A DNA stretch of 64,000 nt. Source: Sphingoaurantiacus capsulatus (GTDB taxonomy: Bacteria > Pseudomonadota > Alphaproteobacteria > Sphingomonadales > Sphingomonadaceae). The DNA lies in NCBI RefSeq assembly GCF_042648405.1, contig NZ_JBHRXV010000003.1, positions 124,001-188,000 on the forward strand. The letters run 5' to 3'. Positions within the stretch are counted from its first letter, which is position 1, and the number at the start of each line of letters is the position of its first letter. Under the pieces are notes generated by a model. The model did no database searches. It saw nothing but the letters and a program-made list of their open reading frames with translations, and was not told where the DNA came from. Shown here piece after piece: positions 62,874 to 64,000 of the stretch. Position numbers and translations under genes: made by a program.

Positions 62874-63301
62874 GCCGGGAGCCGTTCCGCTCGCGCGACG
62901 CCTATCCGGCCTTCCGCGCCATCCCGACGCGCTGGGCGGACAATGACGTCTACGGGCACGTCAACAATGTCGTTTACTATTCCTGGTTCGACACGGCGGT
63001 GAACGCGCATCTGATCGAGGCTGGCGCGCTCGACATCCATGACGGCGGGGTCATCGGCCTCGTCGTCGAGACCGGCTGCCGCTACGCCAAGCCGCTCGCC
63101 TTTCCCCAAATCGTGGAGGCCGGCATCTGCGTGGCGAAGCTCGGCACCTCGAGCGTGCGCTACGAGATCGGGCTGTTCGGCGAAGGCGATAGCGAGGCGG
63201 CGGCTGAAGGCTTCTTCATCCACGTCTATGTCGACCGCATCACACGGCGGCCGACCGCCCTGCCCGCGAAGCTGCGCGAGGTGTTGCGGGCGCTTAGCTG
63301 A
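62870..63301 (+). CDS. Acyl-CoA thioesterase (4HBT, hot-dog fold)
   Basis: A 143-residue hot-dog-fold protein with the 4-hydroxybenzoyl-CoA thioesterase pattern RWADNDVYGHVNNVVYYSWFDTAVN, where the Asp is catalytic. It hydrolyses an acyl-CoA to free acid and CoA. The TTG at 62870 is chosen because it overlaps the dehydrogenase stop. Coupling to a dehydrogenase suggests a pathway ending in release of an acid; the acyl group is unknown. It overlaps the convergent membrane gene by 8 bases. Confidence 0.88.
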   Translation: MSREPFRSRDAYPAFRAIPTRWADNDVYGHVNNVVYYSWFDTAVNAHLIEAGALDIHDGGVIGLVVETGCRYAKPLAFPQIVEAGICVAKLGTSSVRYEIGLFGEGDSEAAAEGFFIHVYVDRITRRPTALPAKLREVLRALS

Positions 63302-64000
63302 CCCCGGCGATGCGGCGGTAGATCACCGCGATCCCGGTCCAGCCGTAGACGGTGACCACGGTCACGGCGATCGTGCTGGTGAGCAGCCGCAGGAACGTGT
63401 CGATGCCCTCGATGCCGACGACGCGCAGCACCAGCGCCACAGCGTTTGCGACGATGACGAGCATGATCATCGCGCCGACCGTCGCCAGCAGGATCAGCGC
63501 GAGGAACAGGAAGATGCGCCAGAAGTCGCGGCGCCCGAGTTCCCAGGCGCGGCGCAGCGCCTCGAGGATGCCGACCCGCTCGGCGACCATTGCGGCCGGC
63601 GCCAGCCCGAGGCGGCCGAGGATGTACATGCCCGGCAGGATCAGCAGCATCAGCCCGAGGCCGGTGGCGATACCGATGATCAGCTTCACCGCGAACAGCG
63701 CCGGGGTCAGCCGAATCCCCTCGGCAATCAACTGGCTGACCGAGCGGCCGCCGTCGCGGCGCAGCGCCACGATCAGGATGAAGGCTTCGGCGATGACGCT
63801 GATCATCGCGGAGGCGATCTGGCCACACAGCGCTTCGTCGCTAGGCAGCTCCATCAGCGACTGGCGGTTGTCAGGGAAAAAGCGCGCCACGGCCAGGCTG
63901 GGCAGCAGCACGAAGGCGGCGGCGACGGGGGCGAACACCCACGCCTGCTCGCGGACGATGGCGCGCGTCTCCTCCCAGATCGACCCGATCGTCCAGCCGC
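63294..64000 (-). CDS. Multi-helix membrane protein, start beyond the window
   Basis: The 3' part of a gene running off the right edge, 235 residues visible in this window. The frame continues open to position 64000 (GWTIGSIWEETRAIVREQAW before VFAPVAAAFVLLPSL), so the GTG at 63938 is not taken as the start. About six hydrophobic segments with small polar loops, including IIGIATGLGLMLLILPGMYILG and RIFLFLALILLATVGAMIM. It resembles the GlyDPDE-type/uncharacterised polytopic proteins of alphaproteobacteria, but the family is not fixed. It overlaps the thioesterase stop by 8 bases. Confidence 0.6.
   Translation of the reverse strand, partial: GWTIGSIWEETRAIVREQAWVFAPVAAAFVLLPSLAVARFFPDNRQSLMELPSDEALCGQIASAMISVIAEAFILIVALRRDGGRSVSQLIAEGIRLTPALFAVKLIIGIATGLGLMLLILPGMYILGRLGLAPAAMVAERVGILEALRRAWELGRRDFWRIFLFLALILLATVGAMIMLVIVANAVALVLRVVGIEGIDTFLRLLTSTIAVTVVTVYGWTGIAVIYRRIAGVS

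Overview
The window is 64 kb of GC-rich, densely packed alphaproteobacterial chromosome, most likely from the Sphingomonadales (a Sphingomonas/Sphingopyxis-like organism). This rests on recognised families and gene order, not on a database search. The pointers are the aa3 oxidase order ctaC-ctaD-ctaB-small protein-ctaG-ctaE-DUF983-SURF1 followed by thrC and an M16 peptidase, the CarD/FdxA/S4-domain/Suv3-like helicase block, a tail-cysteine L-serine dehydratase, and many ATGA/GTGA/TGATG gene overlaps. I see no rRNA, tRNA, CRISPR array, transposase or prophage gene. It reads as core chromosome with small accessory patches.

Layout. 1-5.6 kb: the end of an AraC-type regulator, L-serine dehydratase, and a fused 5-oxoprolinase overlapping a SnoaL-like protein. 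5.7-8.2 kb: a compact run of phaE-like, class III phaC, a GNAT acetyltransferase and a GreA-like protein. 8.2-11.6 kb: a storage-lipid patch with a VOC protein, an alpha/beta hydrolase, a phasin and a wax ester synthase/DGAT, where two promoters share CTGC-N3-GCAG-type dyads resembling PhaR operators. 11.7-16.1 kb: a self-sufficient CYP102 P450 overlapping a saccharopine-dehydrogenase-like reductase. 16.3-21.8 kb: S9 peptidase, histidine phosphatase, NAD(P)HX dehydratase, MgtE and DUF1489. 21.8-26.6 kb: head-GIN protein, CarD, FdxA, S4 protein and Suv3-like helicase. 27-28.5 kb: M23 peptidase. 28.7-38.5 kb: one long leftward operon for cytochrome c oxidase, its assembly factors, thrC, an M16 peptidase and a methyltransferase. 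38.6-40.4 kb: dienoyl-CoA isomerase-like crotonase, an orphan 2Fe-2S subunit and a small protein. 40.6-45.0 kb: a leftward operon joining glutathione-dependent formaldehyde oxidation (frmA, fghA, purU) to the end of tyrosine catabolism (fahA, maiA). 45-53 kb: PhoX phosphatase, Der, a spermidine-synthase fold protein, a frameshifted phnA, a transglutaminase, and BamB/YfgM-like genes. 53-60.6 kb: panB, an unusual amidohydrolase/metallo-beta-lactamase chimera, tag, a cupin protein, guaA and secreted unknowns. 60.7-64 kb: a LysR gene broken by an assembly join, an iron alcohol dehydrogenase, a thioesterase and a partial membrane protein.

The genes suggest an aerobic heterotroph with an aa3 terminal oxidase, carbon storage as polyhydroxyalkanoate and probably neutral lipid, fatty-acid or hydrocarbon oxidation, and glutathione-based detoxification. 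Most is ordinary. The points worth checking are the predicted storage-lipid regulon, the amidohydrolase-MBL chimera, RNA hairpins that cover ribosome binding sites (18.2, 45.1 and 47.6 kb), and three places where the sequence itself looks damaged (about 50.01, 57.63 and 61.12 kb).
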